NCBI GenBank assembly: GCA_029582155.1
Contig: CM055906.1
Coordinates: forward strand, 13,926,343-13,990,342
Length of the DNA stretch: 64,000 nt
Origin: Panopea generosa
Lineage: Eukaryota; Mollusca; Bivalvia; Adapedonta; Hiatellidae
Reading direction: 5' to 3'
Position 1 is the stretch's first letter. Each line of letters begins with the position of its first letter. The translations under genes were made by a program, and so were the position numbers. Below the pieces are notes generated by a model. That model did no database searches, was not told the origin of the DNA, and worked only from the letters and a program-made list of their open reading frames with translations. Positions 32,290-46,186 of this stretch are shown one piece after another.

Positions 32290-33220
32290 AAAGAGGTAAC
32301 GGGGGAAATAAACTTAGACTTTATAAACAGTTCAAACATGAATATATTGTGGAACCATACTGTAAATTAGTATGCAATAGACGCCATAGAGATGCTTTAG
32401 CAAAATTTAGAAGTGGCACTGCTCCAATAGCCATATAAACTGGAAGATATTGACAGTTGAGTGTAAATGATCGAATGTGCTTTCATTGTAAAGATGAAGT
32501 TGAAAATGTGTTACTAAATTGCCCTTTGTATGATACCATTCGATCAGAGTTATTGACAGAAATTGTAAGTGTTTTTAAGGAATTTAATTCGTGTAGCGAT
32601 AATGATAAACTATGCTATATACTATCGAACCAAAGTGTTGTGAAACTAAGTGCCAAAACCTGTTTTATGATTTTAGAGAGAAGAAGAAATATTTTATACA
32701 GTTGTATATAAATAATGTAATAGTTGATTTAGACATATGAAGCATGTTAACATTGTAGTGAGAAGTCGGTGCTAATCAGTTCATTGTAGATCTGATCTAG
32801 AATGATATTCGATTTTTTAAAATATTTTTTAAGCTTTAAGTAGCAGATGCGTTAGTATTTCCTTTCCTCCTCACATCGTAATCTTATATAATTTTAATAA
32901 CATTTTAGACAATATGTCAAGATTAGCACCGGCCTCTCATTTTTTACGGTGTATATATATGTTAAAACGTGGTGTGTTATATGTGCTATTCTGCAAGTAT
33001 GTTTGCTAGTCTGTAAGGTTATCAGTAAATATATAAACAACAAGTATTATTAATTGTGACAAATTGATTTAAAATATGTATTGATATGTTTTACATGTAA
33101 TATAGTATCTTATAATTCTTTATAGAATGGCATGGCTAACTGTTAAATATAATGTTTAATTCAATGTATATACTGTGTATTAACCATGATGAGAATTAAA
33201 TAAAGAAATATCTATCTATC
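32290..33220 (+). pseudogene. LINE 3' end with zinc-knuckle, stops and a TATC tail
   Basis: The frame reads KLRLYKQFKHEYIVEPYCKL, HRDALAKFRSGTAPIAI, stop, TGRY, stop, then NDRMCFHCKDEVENVLLNCP, a C-x2-C...C zinc-binding element. This order matches the tail of non-LTR reverse transcriptases (LR.Y..FK.....YV; R..LAKFR.G..PL.IETGRY; R.C..C...E.E.H.L..CPLY). Two stops break it. A 3' untranslated region of about 500 bp leads to AATAAAG and a short TATC run, the usual LINE terminus. The 84-codon open piece is 32457-32711. Confidence 0.7.
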
Positions 33221-33399
33221 TACTTGAAGCGAGAACGATGCAGTACGAAACGCGATGGTTATCACAGCCACAATAAAGGTACAGACAGGGAGAAACACGG
33301 AATGTCTACGGGAACAAACAAGACAGGTTTGTGAATTTGATCTACATGTACTTCAAAAATAAAATGAATTAGGTATTTTATTTAGCCTCTTGAATAGCC

Positions 33400-33655
33400 A
33401 AGCCAGATTAGCTCAGACGGTAGCGCGTTTGACTATCAATCTAGGGTGGCGAGTTTGAATCCCCGCCCGACAATATTCTCCGTGATGATTGGTTTACGAT
33501 ATTGCGTATCATTATCATTTGTCTCTCATCGCTGATTCAAGTAGGGGTTACTTTTTATTTGTGGAGGTGTGCTCGATTACATGTTAAACTTCCAGGAATG
33601 ATCGTCAGCTCTGTTAGCCTTCAGTGACATTAATATGTCGTTAAATATTAAATTA
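33400..33655 (+). mobile_element. SINE family 2, near full-length copy
   Basis: Head CCAGATTAGCTCAGACGGTA (A box) and GCGAGTTTGAATCCCCGCCC (B box), body CTCCGTGATGATTGGTTTAC, GTCTCTCATCGCTGATTCAA, and 3' end GATCGTCAGCTCTGTTAGCC through GTCGTTAAATATTAAA. Confidence 0.85.
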
Positions 33656-33767
33656 AGTATCTTATTCAAGCCTACCAATCGCACAGCCTGAGTTGTTATA
33701 CAACATCGTCGTTTTAAGGCGGGGGATTTCTGGTTCCGCAGGCGGGGGAGCTTATTTGAGAATTTTT

Positions 33768-36700
33768 ACACAAGTTTAATAATTAGTTTAATTATTACTT
33801 TCATATAATTATCTAAAATATTAATTTGGAATATTTTTAATTTTCATTTTACAATTGGTAATTGTGTTAATTTATTTCATATTAATATATGAAATATGTA
33901 TTTTGAATATACTTTCATTTTTTATTTTACAATTACTATCGAATTATTAAATTTTATATGATTATATCAAATAAGTATTTCGAATATACTTATATTTTTT
34001 TTTACTATTCTAATTGTTTTAATTAAATTCATGAAATGATATGATATATACATATTGGGAATATACTTAAACTTTCTATGACAACTGCTAATTGTTTTAT
34101 CTTATTTCATATGATTATTTAAAATAAATATTTGGAATATACTTAATTTTTATTTCATAATTGTTAATGTTTTAATAAATTTCAAATGAATATATAAAAT
34201 TTATGTTTGGAATTGAATTGAATTTTACTTCATAATTGCTTATTGAAATATTTAATTTCATATGATTATATAAAATAAAAATTTGGAAGATAATTTAATT
34301 TTATTTTATAATTACTAATTAATTGATATAATTTCATATTATTATACAAAATGTTTATTAGGAATATTTTAATTTTCGTTTTACAATTGATAATTTTGTT
34401 AAATAATATCAAATGATTATATAAAAAATGTATTTGGAATATATTTTAATTATATTTTGCAATTGCTAATTGACTTAATTAAATTCAAATATAAAATATA
34501 TATTTGGAATATGCTTTAATTTTATTTTACAATTGCTAATTGTTATCAATTTACTCCATATGATTATATAAAATATGTATGTGGAAAATATTTATATACT
34601 TTATGTTACGATTGCTAATTGTTTTAATTTCATATTAATATACAAAATATACATTTGGATATACTAAAATTTTATTTTACAATTCCTAATTGTTTTATTC
34701 AATTTCATATAATTACAAAAAAAATATTTATTTTGAATATACTTATATTTTATTTTACAATTGCTTATTTGGTTAATGAATTTCATATACTTACATAGAA
34801 TGTTTATTTTGAATATACTTTATTTTAATTTCCCTATTGCTATTTGTGTTAATTATTTTCATATTATTATATAAAATCTTCATTTTGAATATACTCCATT
34901 TTTATTTTACAATTGCTTATTGGGTAAATGAATTTCATATGATTATATAAAATATTTATTTGGAATATACTTAATTTTTTATTAATTTTTATTTTACAAT
35001 TGCTTATTGGGTTAATAAATTTTATTAAATTACATAGAATGTTTATTTTGAATATACTTTATTTTCATTTCGCAATTGCTATTTGTGTTAATTATTTTCA
35101 TATAATTATATAAAATGTTCATTTTGAATATACTACATTTTTATGTTTTAATTTATTTCATATGATTGAATAAAATATTTATTTTAAATAATAAGATTTT
35201 ATTTTTAAAGTTGCTTATTGTTTCAATTTCATATCAATATACAGAATATGCAATTGAATTTTTTACTTAATTTTATTTTACAATTGCTAATTGTATTATT
35301 TAATTTCATATAATTACAGAAAATATTTATTTTGAATATACTTGATTCTTATTTTTCAATTGCTTATTATTTTAATTAATTTACTATGACTTTATAAACT
35401 ATGTCTTTGGAATATAATTAATTATCATTTTACAATTATCAATTGTTTTATGATTATATATATGATTATATAAAATATTTATTTGGAATATATTGAATTT
35501 TATTAATTTCTATTTTACAATAGCTAATTAGTTTAATTAATTTTATTTAATTATATAAAATATTTATTAAGAATGTACTTTAATTTTATTATACAATTGC
35601 TAATTGTGTTAATCTAATTTATAAAAGTACATAAAATATGTTTTTGGAATATATTTTTATTTTATTTTACAATTGCTAATTGTATTAATTAATTTCATAT
35701 AATTATATAAAATATTTATTTGGAACATTTTTAATTTTATTTCACAATTGCTAATTGTATTAATTACCTTCATATAATTATATAAAATATTTATTTGGAA
35801 CATTTTTAATTTTTATTTTCACAATTGCTAATTGTTTTTTTAATTTCATATAATTACATTAGATATTTATTTTGAATATATTCAATTCTTATTTGACAAT
35901 TGCTAATTGTTTTAATTAATTTCCTATAACAATGTAAAATATTTATTTTTTTTTACAATTGCTAATTAGTTTAATTAATGTTATCTAATCATATAAATAT
36001 TTATTAAGAATATACTTTAATTTTATTTTACGATTGCTAATTGTGTTGATTAATTTCATATATTTACATAAAATATGTATTTGAAATATTTTACAATTGC
36101 TTATTGTTTTAATTAATTTCACATAATTATATAAAATATTTATTTGGAATTGTCTTAATTTTAATTTTACAATTGGTTATTTTGTTAATTAATTTCATAT
36201 CAATTTATAAAATATATATTATTTGGAATATTTTTTAATTTTATTTTGTATTTGGAATATACATTAATTTTATTTTAAAATCGTAGATTGTTTTTATTCA
36301 TTGTTAATATACACAATATGCATTTGGATATACTTAAATTTTATTTTTCAATTGCTAATTGTTTTCTTTATTTAGATAAAATTACTTAAAATATTTATTT
36401 TGAAAATACTAAATTCTTATTTGACAATTGTAAGTTGTTTTAATACATTTCCTAAGATAATATATATTTGGTATATACCTAATATTATTTTACAATTGTC
36501 AATTGTTTTATCTAATTTGATTTGATTATATAAAACATTTTTTTTGGAATATTCTGATTTTTTTTTAATTATTATTTTACAATTGCCAAATGTTTTATTT
36601 AATTTCATGTGATTATATCAAAAATCTATTTGAAATACACTTAATTTTTAATTTATAATTGTAAATTAGTTTAATAAATTTTATATAATCATACAAAATA

Positions 36701-36916
36701 TTTATTAAGAATATATTTTATTTTTTTTACAATTGCTAATTTTGTTAATTAAATTCATATAACTACATAAAATATGTATTTAAAATATTAGTTTACAAAT
36801 GCTAATTGACATGATTAATTTTCAAATAATTATATAAAATATATATTTGGGATATGATTTAATTTTATGTTACAATTGGCTTATTGTTTTAATTTACCTC
36901 TTATGATTATATACTG
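33768..36916. repeat. 76-bp AT-rich tandem array, about 41 units
   Basis: Units run TTTGGAATATACTTAATTTT, ATTTTACAATTGCTAATTGT, TTTAATTAATTTCATATAAT, TATATAAAATATTTA. Units are diverged, with small indels, yet ACAATT-3 bp-AATTGT is retained in a large share. There is no ORF of note. The extreme AT content and length suggest a matrix-attachment-like or heterochromatic role, but that is inference. Confidence 0.93.
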
Positions 36917-36959
36917 CATTTTTAAAAAAACAATAACTATCAGATCACCGATACTAAAA

Positions 36960-37035
36960 GCACATTAATACACCAACAACAAAAACAGCAGCAGCAGCAG
37001 CACCAGCAGCAACATCAACAAAAAAAAAACAACTT
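36960..37035. repeat. (CAA)n/(CAG)n low-complexity tract
   Basis: Short CAACAACAAAAACAGCAGCA-type runs ending in poly-A. Confidence 0.85.
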
Positions 37036-37039
37036 CACA

Positions 37040-38640
37040 TACTACTTATATTATATTCCTGAACTGCACTCCCCTGTTGCTATGGCACGTTCATACAGAA
37101 AATTGGTACCGCGAGTTAACATTTACATTCAAAATAGTAGTATGTATCCTGATCACATATATTTACCCGTCTATTACCAAATTTACAAAACGAAAAAAAG
37201 CACATAGCATACACGAATATCAATGTGTGTTCATATATCCATATACTAATAAAGTGTAAACACGCAAAAACAAACCGGATGTTATAATGTTTTTATATAC
37301 GCCTTTACTGTCAGCGTTGCTTTTAGATGCATCTGATTTAAATCAAATATCATACGTGCACGTTTGCGATGGCATTTAAAAGATATTGTTCTATGTCTAT
37401 AAGTTTCATAAAATTAACTCCAGTCCAGCTAAAAAAAACAAGTTTCTTAAAAAAAATCACTCGTTTTTCTCCATTAAAATATCACAACGAAGACCTATAT
37501 ACCAAATAATTAAATTCAACGGATCATAAATTAATGTTCAAACAATTTCTTCCTAAAACTTTCAGCCATTGAAGCACCCCTGATGATTTCAAGCGAAATG
37601 AAAGCAATAAACAACAACATCAACGTCGTTAATAAAACATCGATTCGGAAAAACGTGAAGGCTTTATTTGATTTTTACCGTTTATAAATTAAATCTACTG
37701 AAAGCCATACAGAATCGAGGCCCACTAAGTGCTCAAATTGGCACAAAAATCGTCTCCAAATTAACGCAAATTGAAATAGCACATATAAATGACGGCGCTT
37801 TTGTAGTTCAATTGAGAGAAAATTTAGCATTTACGAAACGGCAAACAATGTGCGTCTATAACAATGTCAATTTCCTTACTGTCGCTGAAGATGGGCTTTG
37901 CTGGTCAGGTAATTCCAGACAGTGGTTTACATGGGTCATGTCCATTACTCTCTACTACTTCGACTAAATGAATTCAGATTTTAAAGAAAATTTCCTAGTT
38001 GAGATTCGCCATAAACGGAGCACCGACTTTCGCTGTAGCAGTTAATTGGCAGGCAGACTTCTCACAGCGACCAACGGGATTGGCTTATCGATTTTTTCTT
38101 CATTGTCATGAATATTTATAAGGCATTACCGCGGCTGACAGTGGGCGGCAACAGAATAGTTTGTAGCAAGTCGGCTTGTGTGTCGATATATATTGACACT
38201 GCTGTTTGATCTTTTATCAAGTTTTGTTAAAATTCACAACTTTCTCAATTCTTATCAAAACGCTCCGTACAGTTTATTCGTTTTAGCAAAATTAGAGCCT
38301 ATTTTAAGTACGCAAATAAATTTACTCAATAACGTTTAAATAGAATTCTGCGTACACGAGTTAATTTAAAATATATGCATTTCTCATGAACGAGGTTTAA
38401 CAAGTTATCAAAGGGCCGAAAATCAAAATATTAGTTTATTTGATCAATTTCAATTCAGTTTGATTCAGACTTAATTGAGTGTATTTAATACTTTTGTACA
38501 ATAATTAAACAATGTATTGGATTTTAGCTTTTGATATACGGATCAGTTGATAAAATTATGTTTATATTGACCTTAATAAACTTCGTTTTAGTAACACTTT
38601 CCATGATTAAATAATTGAACAAATAATGAGTGCATGTTTT
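37040..38640. other. No supported gene; unidentified 99-codon frame
   Basis: The frame 37668-37967 (+) has unbiased composition, less AT-driven than most others here, but no domain I recognise and no splice or homology support. It could be chance or a lone exon. Confidence 0.3.
38040..38160 (+). promoter_or_regulatory. Promoter-like pocket (weak)
   Basis: A less AT-rich island contains an inverted CCAAT (GATTGGCTTATC near 38082) and, about 30 bp on, AATATTTATAAGGCATTACC near 38107, a plausible TATA box. No downstream coding exon is recognised, so this may be fortuitous. Confidence 0.2.
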
Positions 38641-38754
38641 CTTCAACTGTACGCTGCAGTTAGCGGGGGGTATTTGCTGTTTTTATTTTGCAAATACCAA
38701 ATTCTCTTCATATGAGAATAAAACATATTGATAACATCTATAATTATTATACGT

Positions 38755-38895
38755 ATAAAATGATGAAAAATGACGAAGAAAAAATGAGAAAAAGGATATC
38801 GGTGATGATAATGAGGATGAAAAAGAAGAAAAGAAATAAGATGTTGTTGTTGTTGTTGGTGATAGTGGTGGTGATGGTGGTTGAAGATTATGGTG
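38755..38895. repeat. Purine-rich and (GTT)n/(GGT)n low-complexity tract
   Basis: GAA/GAT-rich sequence grading into TTGTTGTTGTTGTTGGTGAT and GGTGGTGATGGTGG. The frames over it on both strands (poly-His, poly-Lys) are compositional. Confidence 0.85.
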
Positions 38896-38954
38896 ATGAA
38901 AGCCCAATCGACAAGAATGGACATGCAACCTTATTTAACTTATCAAAAGCGGAG

Positions 38955-39030
38955 CGTTAGTACCGTGGATAGAGTGTAACTCTCTCAAGCCGGAGGACGC
39001 GGGTTCGATCCCATGCTTGAACCGATGTCT
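38955..39030 (+). mobile_element. tRNA-like SINE head
   Basis: TAGTACCGTGGATAGAGTGTAA resembles an A box and GCGGGTTCGATCCCATGC is a strong B box. The sequence that follows (GTCTCTTGAAACAATTCACT) is not shared with the other families here. Confidence 0.5.
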
Positions 39031-39049
39031 CTTGAAACAATTCACTCAG

Positions 39050-40545
39050 TAAGTTGGGGAATAATATCATGTATGAATTGCGTCATGACTTTACGTCATT
39101 AGCGTGACGGGGAAGGGGATGAAAATTCCGTATCCGGTAGAAGTAGTTGAATTTTCTGTAAAATGTTTTCTTCATTTTCATGAAATGGTATCCAGCCGTG
39201 ATAAATTGTGCATGCTGATACATGATTATTTCAACTATAAAGTCGCACATTTCAAAATTACAGTATATTTAACCCTAACACACTTGTATATTTTATCATT
39301 AGAATTCGCTCGCTGAGCCAAGTTACTGAGTAACTAGTGTTCAACTTGATTGAACTTACCGTTAAGCCGAATGACGCATATCAGCAAAACTGTTCAAAAT
39401 ATTTAAAACATCTTTATATTTTTAATATTTCAAAAATGAATTTAATTTAAATCGACATAAATATATATACTCTACAGTTTACAGTATTTACGGAGACGTT
39501 GGTAATAGAACGCGTAAACGTAATGATTTTACCGACGGTGTGTGTAGTTTTTAATACCCGCAAATCTAAAAGCCATCCAGTGAAATCACAAGACATTTCT
39601 GAAGGGTGTTAGAATTGTTGTTGTTCGCACATGGAATCAGGATAATATACACCATTTTCTGACCTGTCTGCTTATCTATTTTTTTTGCTGTACTGAGTGC
39701 CTTTTTCAAAATATTGTTATTTATCGTCAATAAATATGTATATAAACTCGCTATTATCACCGATATTTGTTAGACCAGACCCGTGGAATAACGTTAATGA
39801 TTCATTTGAATTCAATTCAAATTTATTCTGGTATATAAGATCATTATACAACATATATATCATGATGATAAAATAACAGTAATAAATCAAGAAAGATAAA
39901 TAAATAAATAAAATCATTATAGTAATCATCTAAAAATTAGATATCTTATTACCTGGGATAACCCATTAAAGCAGCAAACGGGTTTATTCCCAACGGGGTC
40001 CCTTGATATAATAATGATATAGTAGTTTATCCGTAACAGTCCAGAAATTTCCGTGTACCATCGATTAAATCTTGGCAATAGGTTAAGTTTCAACTCAGAT
40101 TTATGCCACCGTGCTTGATATATTTCTACATAACATATCGGTTTTATCTGCGGATTGTCACTCCATCGATCCTAGTTCAAATCCCGTAACAAGCATTATA
40201 AAAATGCAGTTCCCTGGCAATACTATTTCTCCATAGTGCTCCGTAAACGACGTCTAATATAAAACTTTCGAGAAGTGTCACGGTATAGCATAATGGTGTC
40301 TTCATTGTGTCAATAGTGGTGGTACTATATTTAACACACATTTTACTTATTTCGGTCAAGCAAATACGTTTGAATCGGAAATTGTACGATAATCTCCGTC
40401 AGCAGGGACCAGTTTATTTGCCTATAAGAATAACTCAGTAAATTTAGCTTTAAGCACAATTTATTGTTGTTTAAGAGAGGTATCTGCTGTTATAAATTTA
40501 ATGCATCGAAGTCTATGAGAATTCATGAAAATGTTTGTCATTCAT
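39050..40545. other. No feature seen
   Basis: AT-rich sequence. Frames at 39104, 39566, 39717 and 40177 carry no recognisable motif. TAGTTCAAATCCCGTAAC near 40172 resembles a lone B box. Confidence 0.4.
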
Positions 40546-41102
40546 AAACGAGTTCATTCTGATAAACATTCGCACTGTTTCGCCAATCTAACAATGGCAC
40601 CCATTAAATGTATTCAGATAAAAATTTGCATGTTTTTTCTCAACTAACAATGACACCCATTGAATGTATTCAGATAAGCATTCGCACGGTTTCTCTCGCG
40701 TAGCAATGGCACCCACTGAATGTATTTAGATAAACATTCGCATGATTTTCTCCAACCTAACAATGGCACCCATTGAATGTATTCAGATAAACATTCGCAC
40801 GTTTTCTCCAACCTAACAATGACACCAACTGAATGTATTCAGATAAACATTCGCACGTTTTCTTCAACCTAACAATGACACCCACTGAAAATTATTCAGA
40901 TAAACATTCGCACGTTTTCTCCAACCTAATAGTGACGCTCATTGAATGTCTTCAGATAAACATCCGCATGATTTTCTCCACCCTAACAATGGCACCCAAT
41001 GAATGTATTCATATAATCAATCTACAGTTTCGCCAACCTAACAATGACACCCATTGAATGTATTTAGATAAACATTCGCATGGTTTCTTCAACCTAACAA
41101 TG

Positions 41103-43378
41103 GCACCCATTGAATGTATTCAGATAAGCATTCGCATGATTTTCTCCAACCTAACAATGGTACCAACTGAATGTATTCAGATAAACATTCGCACGGTTTA
41201 GGCAACCTAACAATGAAACACATTGAATGTATTCAGATAAACATTCGCATACTTTTCTCCAACCTAACAATGGTACCCATTGAATGTATTCAGATCAACA
41301 TCTGCACGGTTTTTGTCGCCTAACAATGACACCCATTGAATGTTTTCAGAAAAACATTTGCATGGTTTCTCCAACCTTACAATGGCACCCATTGAATGTT
41401 TTCAGATAAATATTCGCACGTTTCTCTCAAATAACAATGGCACCAATCGAATGTATTCAGATAAACATTTGCATGGTTTCTCTCAACTAACAATGACACC
41501 CATTGAAAATATTTAGATAAATATTCGCGTGTTTTCTCCAACCTAACAATGGCACCCATTGAATGTATTCAGATAAACATTCCAATGCTTTCTCCAACCT
41601 AACAATGACACCAATAGAATGTTTTCAGATAAACATTCGCACGGTTTCGCCAACATAACAATGAGACCCATTGGATGTATTCAGATAAACATTTGCAAGG
41701 TTTCTCCCAACTAACAATGATACCCATTGAAAATATTCAGATAAATATTCACATGTTTTCGCCAACCTAACAATGACACACATTGAATGTATTCAGATAA
41801 ACATTCACATGATTTTCTTCAACCTAACAATGGCACCCATTGAATGTATTCAGATAAACATTCACATGATTTTCTTCAACCTAACAATGGCACCCATTGA
41901 ATGTATTCAGATAAGCATTCGCATGATTTTCTCCAACCTAACAATGGTACCAATTGAATGTATTCAGATAAACATTCGCACGGTTAAGGCAACCTTACAA
42001 TGAAACACATTGAATGTATTCAGATAAACATTCGCATACTTTTCTCCAACCTAACAATGGTACCCATTGAATGTATTCAGATCAACATCTGCACGGTTTT
42101 TGTCGCCTAACAATGACACCCATTGAATGTTTTCAGAAAAACATTTGCATGGTTTCTCCAACCTTACAATGGCACCCATTGAATGTTTTCAGATAAATAT
42201 TCGCACGTTTCTCTCAAATAACAATGGCACCAATCGAATGTATTCAGATAAACATTTGCATGGTTTCTCTCAACTAACAATGACACCCATTGAAAATATT
42301 TAGATAAATATTCGCGTGTTTTCTCCAACCTAACAATGGCACCCATTGAATGTATTCAGATAAACATTCCAATGCTTTCTCCAACCTAACAATGACACCA
42401 ATAGAATGTTTTCAGATAAACAGTCGCACGGTTTCGCCAACATAACAATGAGACCCATTGAATGTATTCAGATAAACATTTGCAAGGTTTCTCCCAACTA
42501 ACAATGATACCCATTGAAAATATTCAGATAAATATTCACATGTTTTCGCCAACCTAACAATGACACACATTGAATGTATTCAGATAAACATTCACATGAT
42601 TTTCTTCAACCTAACAATGGCACCCATTGAATGTATTCAGATAAACATTCACATGATTTTCTTCAACCTAACAATGGCACCCATTGAATGTATTCAGATA
42701 AGCATTCGCATGTTTTTCTCCAACCTAACAATGGTACCAATTGAATGTATTCAGATAAACATTCGCACGGTTTAGGCAACCTTACAATGAAATACATTGA
42801 ATGTATTCAGATAAACATTCGCATACTTTTCTCCAACCTAACAATGGTACCCATTGAATGTATTCAGATCAACATCTGCACGGTTTTTGTCGCCTAACAA
42901 TGACACCCATTGAATGTTTTCAGAAAAACATTTGCATGGTTTCTCCAACCTTACAATGGCACCCATTGAATGTTTTCAGATAAATATTCGCACGTTTCTC
43001 TCAAATAACAATGGCACCAATCGAATGTATTCAGATAAACATTTGCATGGTTTCTCTCAACTAACAATGACACCCATTGAAAATATTTAGATAAATATTC
43101 GCGTGTTTTCTCCAACCTAACAATGGCACCCATTGAATGTATTCAGATAAACATTCCAATGCTTTCTCAAACCTAACAATGACACCAATAGAATGTTTTC
43201 AGATAAACATTCGCACGGTTTCGCCAACATAACAATGAGACCCATTGAATGTATTCAGATAAACATTTGCAAGGTTTCTCCCAACTAACAATGACACCCA
43301 TTGAAAATATTCAGATAAATATTCGCATGTTTTCGCCAACCTAACAATGACACACATTGAATGTATTCAGATAAACAT
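41103..43378. repeat. 787-bp higher-order repeat in satellite A, about 2.9 copies
   Basis: Distinctive monomers recur at a 787-bp spacing, such as CAGATAAGCATTCGCATG at 41121, 41908 and 42695. Stretches of hundreds of bases differ by only a few substitutions (ACTGAATG/ATTGAATG, GTTTAGG/GTTAAGG). The block equals about 14 monomers. Similarity stops near 43378. Confidence 0.93.
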
Positions 43379-44599
43379 TCGCACGGTTTCTTTCACCTAA
43401 CATTGGCAACCATTTAATGAATTCAGATAAACTTTCGCTCGGTTTCTTTCTCGTAACAATGACACCAATTGAATGTATTCAGATAAACATTCCAATGGTT
43501 TCTCCAACGTAACAATGATACCCATTGAATGTATTCAGATAACGTTCGCATGGTTTTTCTCACCTAACAATGACTACCATTGAATGTATTAAGATAAACA
43601 TTCCCATGGTTTCTCCAACGTAACAATGATACCCATTGAATGTTTTCAGATAACGTTCGCATGGTTTTTCTCCCCTAACAATGACACCAATTGAATGTAT
43701 TCTGATAAACATTCCCATGGTTTCTCCAACGTAACAATGATACCCATTGAATGTATTCAGATAACGTTCGAATGTTTTTTTCTCACCTAACAATGACACC
43801 CATTGAATGTACTCAAATAAACATTTGCACAATTTTTCTCACCTAACAATGACACCCATTTAATTTATTCAGAAAAACATTTTCATGTTTTTTCTCACCT
43901 AACAATAGCACCCATTGAATGTATTCAGATAAACATTCGCACCTTTTTCCAACCTTACAATGGCACCCATTGAATGTATTCAGATAAACATTCGCATGAT
44001 TTTCTCCAACCTAACAATGGCACACATTGAATGTATTCAGATAAACTTTTACACGGTTTCTCACACCTAACAATGATACCCATTGAATGTATTCACATAA
44101 ACATTTGCATGATTTTCTCCAACCAAACAATGACACCTATTGAATGTATTCAGATAAACATCCGCATGATATTCACCAACCTAACAATGACACCCATTGA
44201 ATGTATTCAGATAAACATTAGCACGGTTTCGCCAACCTTACAATGACAACCATTGAATGTATTAAGATAAACATCTGCACGGTTTCTCTCACCTAAAACT
44301 GACACCCATTGAATGTATTCAGATAAACATTCGCATGGTTTTTCCAACCTAACAATGGCACTAATTGAATGTATTGAGATAAACATTTGCATGATTTTCT
44401 CCACCCTAACAATGACGCCCATTTAATGTATTCAGATAGACATTCGCATGCTTTTCTCCAACATTAACAATGGCACCCATTGAATGTATTCAGATAAACA
44501 TTCGCACAGTTTCGCCAACCTAACAATGACAACCATTGAATGTATTCAGATAAACATTCGCATGATTTTCTCCAACCTAACAATGACACCCATTGAATG

Positions 44600-45410
44600 T
44601 ATTTAGATAAACATGGTTTCCGAACCCAATATTGGCACCAATTGAATGTATTCAGATAAATATTCGCACGGTTTCTCCAACCTAACAATGACACCCACTG
44701 GATGTATTCAGATAAACATTCTCATGATTTCTCCAACCTAACAATGGCATCAATTGAATGTATTCAGATAAACATTCCCGTGGTTTCTCCAACCTAACAA
44801 TGACACCCACTGAATGTATTCAGAAAAACATTTGCATGGTTTCGCCAACACAACAATGACACCCACTGAATGTATTCAGATAAACATTTGCATGGTTTCG
44901 CAAGTCTGACAATGACACCCATTGAATGTATTCAGATAGACATTCGCATAGTTTCTCCATCCTAACAATGACACCCATTGAATGTATTCAGATAGATATT
45001 CGCACGGTTTCCCTCACCTAACAATGGCACCCATTGAATGTATTCAGATAAACATTCCCTTTATTTTCTCCAGCCTAACAATGGCACCCATTGAATGTTT
45101 TCAGATAAACATTCGCACGGTTTCTCTCACCTAACAATGGCACCAATTGAATGTATTCAGATAAACATTCGCACAGTTTCGCCAACCTAACAATGACAAC
45201 CATTGAATGTATTTAGATAAACATGGTTTCCGAACCCAACATTGGCACCAATTGAATGTATTCAGATAAATATTCGCACGGTTTCTCCAACCTAACAATG
45301 ACACCCACTGGATGTATTCAGATAAACATTCTCATGATTTCTCCAACCTAACAATGGCACCAATTAAATGTATTCAGATAAACATTCCCGTGGTTTCTCC
45401 AACCTAACAA
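44600..45410. repeat. 610-bp offset duplication in satellite A
   Basis: The shortened monomer ACATGGTTTCCGAACCCAA occurs at 44611 and 45221, followed in both places by the same series of variants (CACCCACTGGATGTATTCAG, ATTCTCATGATTTCTCC, ATTCCCGTGGTTTCTCC). The same marker recurs at 46964 and 48260 within the larger higher-order repeat. Confidence 0.85.
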
Positions 45411-46186
45411 TGACTCCTATTGAATAAATTCAGAAAAACATTTGCATGATTTCGCCAACACAACAATGACACCCACTGAATGTATTCAGATAAACATTCG
45501 CACGGTTTCTCTCACCTAACAATGGCACCAATTGAATGTATTCAAACAAACATTTGCACGGTTTCTCAAACCTAATAATGGTATCCATTGAATGTATTCA
45601 GATAAACATTCGCATGGTTTCACCCAACTAACAATGGCACCCATTGAATGTATTCAGATAAAGATTCGCATGGTTGATCCAACTTAACAAGGACACCCAT
45701 TGAATGTATTCAGATGAACATTTGCATGGTTTCGCAAACCTGACAATGACACCCATTGAATGTATTCAGATAGACATTCGCATAGTTTCTCCATCCTAAC
45801 AATGACACCCATTGAATGTATTCAGATAGATATTCGCACAGTTTCCCTCACCTAACAATGGCACCCATTGAATGTATTCAGATAAACATTCCCTTTATTT
45901 TCTCCAGCCTAACAATGGCACCCATTGAATGTTTTTAGATAAACATTCGCACGGTTTCTCTCACCTAACAATGGCACCAATTGAATGTATTCAGATAACC
46001 ATTTGCACGGTTTCTCAAACCTAATAATGGTATCCATTGAATGTATTCAGATAAACATTCGCATGGTTTCACCCAACTAACAATTGCACCCATTGAATGT
46101 ATTTAGATAAAGATTCGCATGGTTGATCCAATCTAACAAGGACACCCATCGAATGTATTCAGATGAACATTTGCATGGTTTCACCA

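Noticed and set aside
38643-38960. Poly-His and Lys-rich frames on both strands
   Set aside because: Explained by trinucleotide repeats and purine-rich low complexity.
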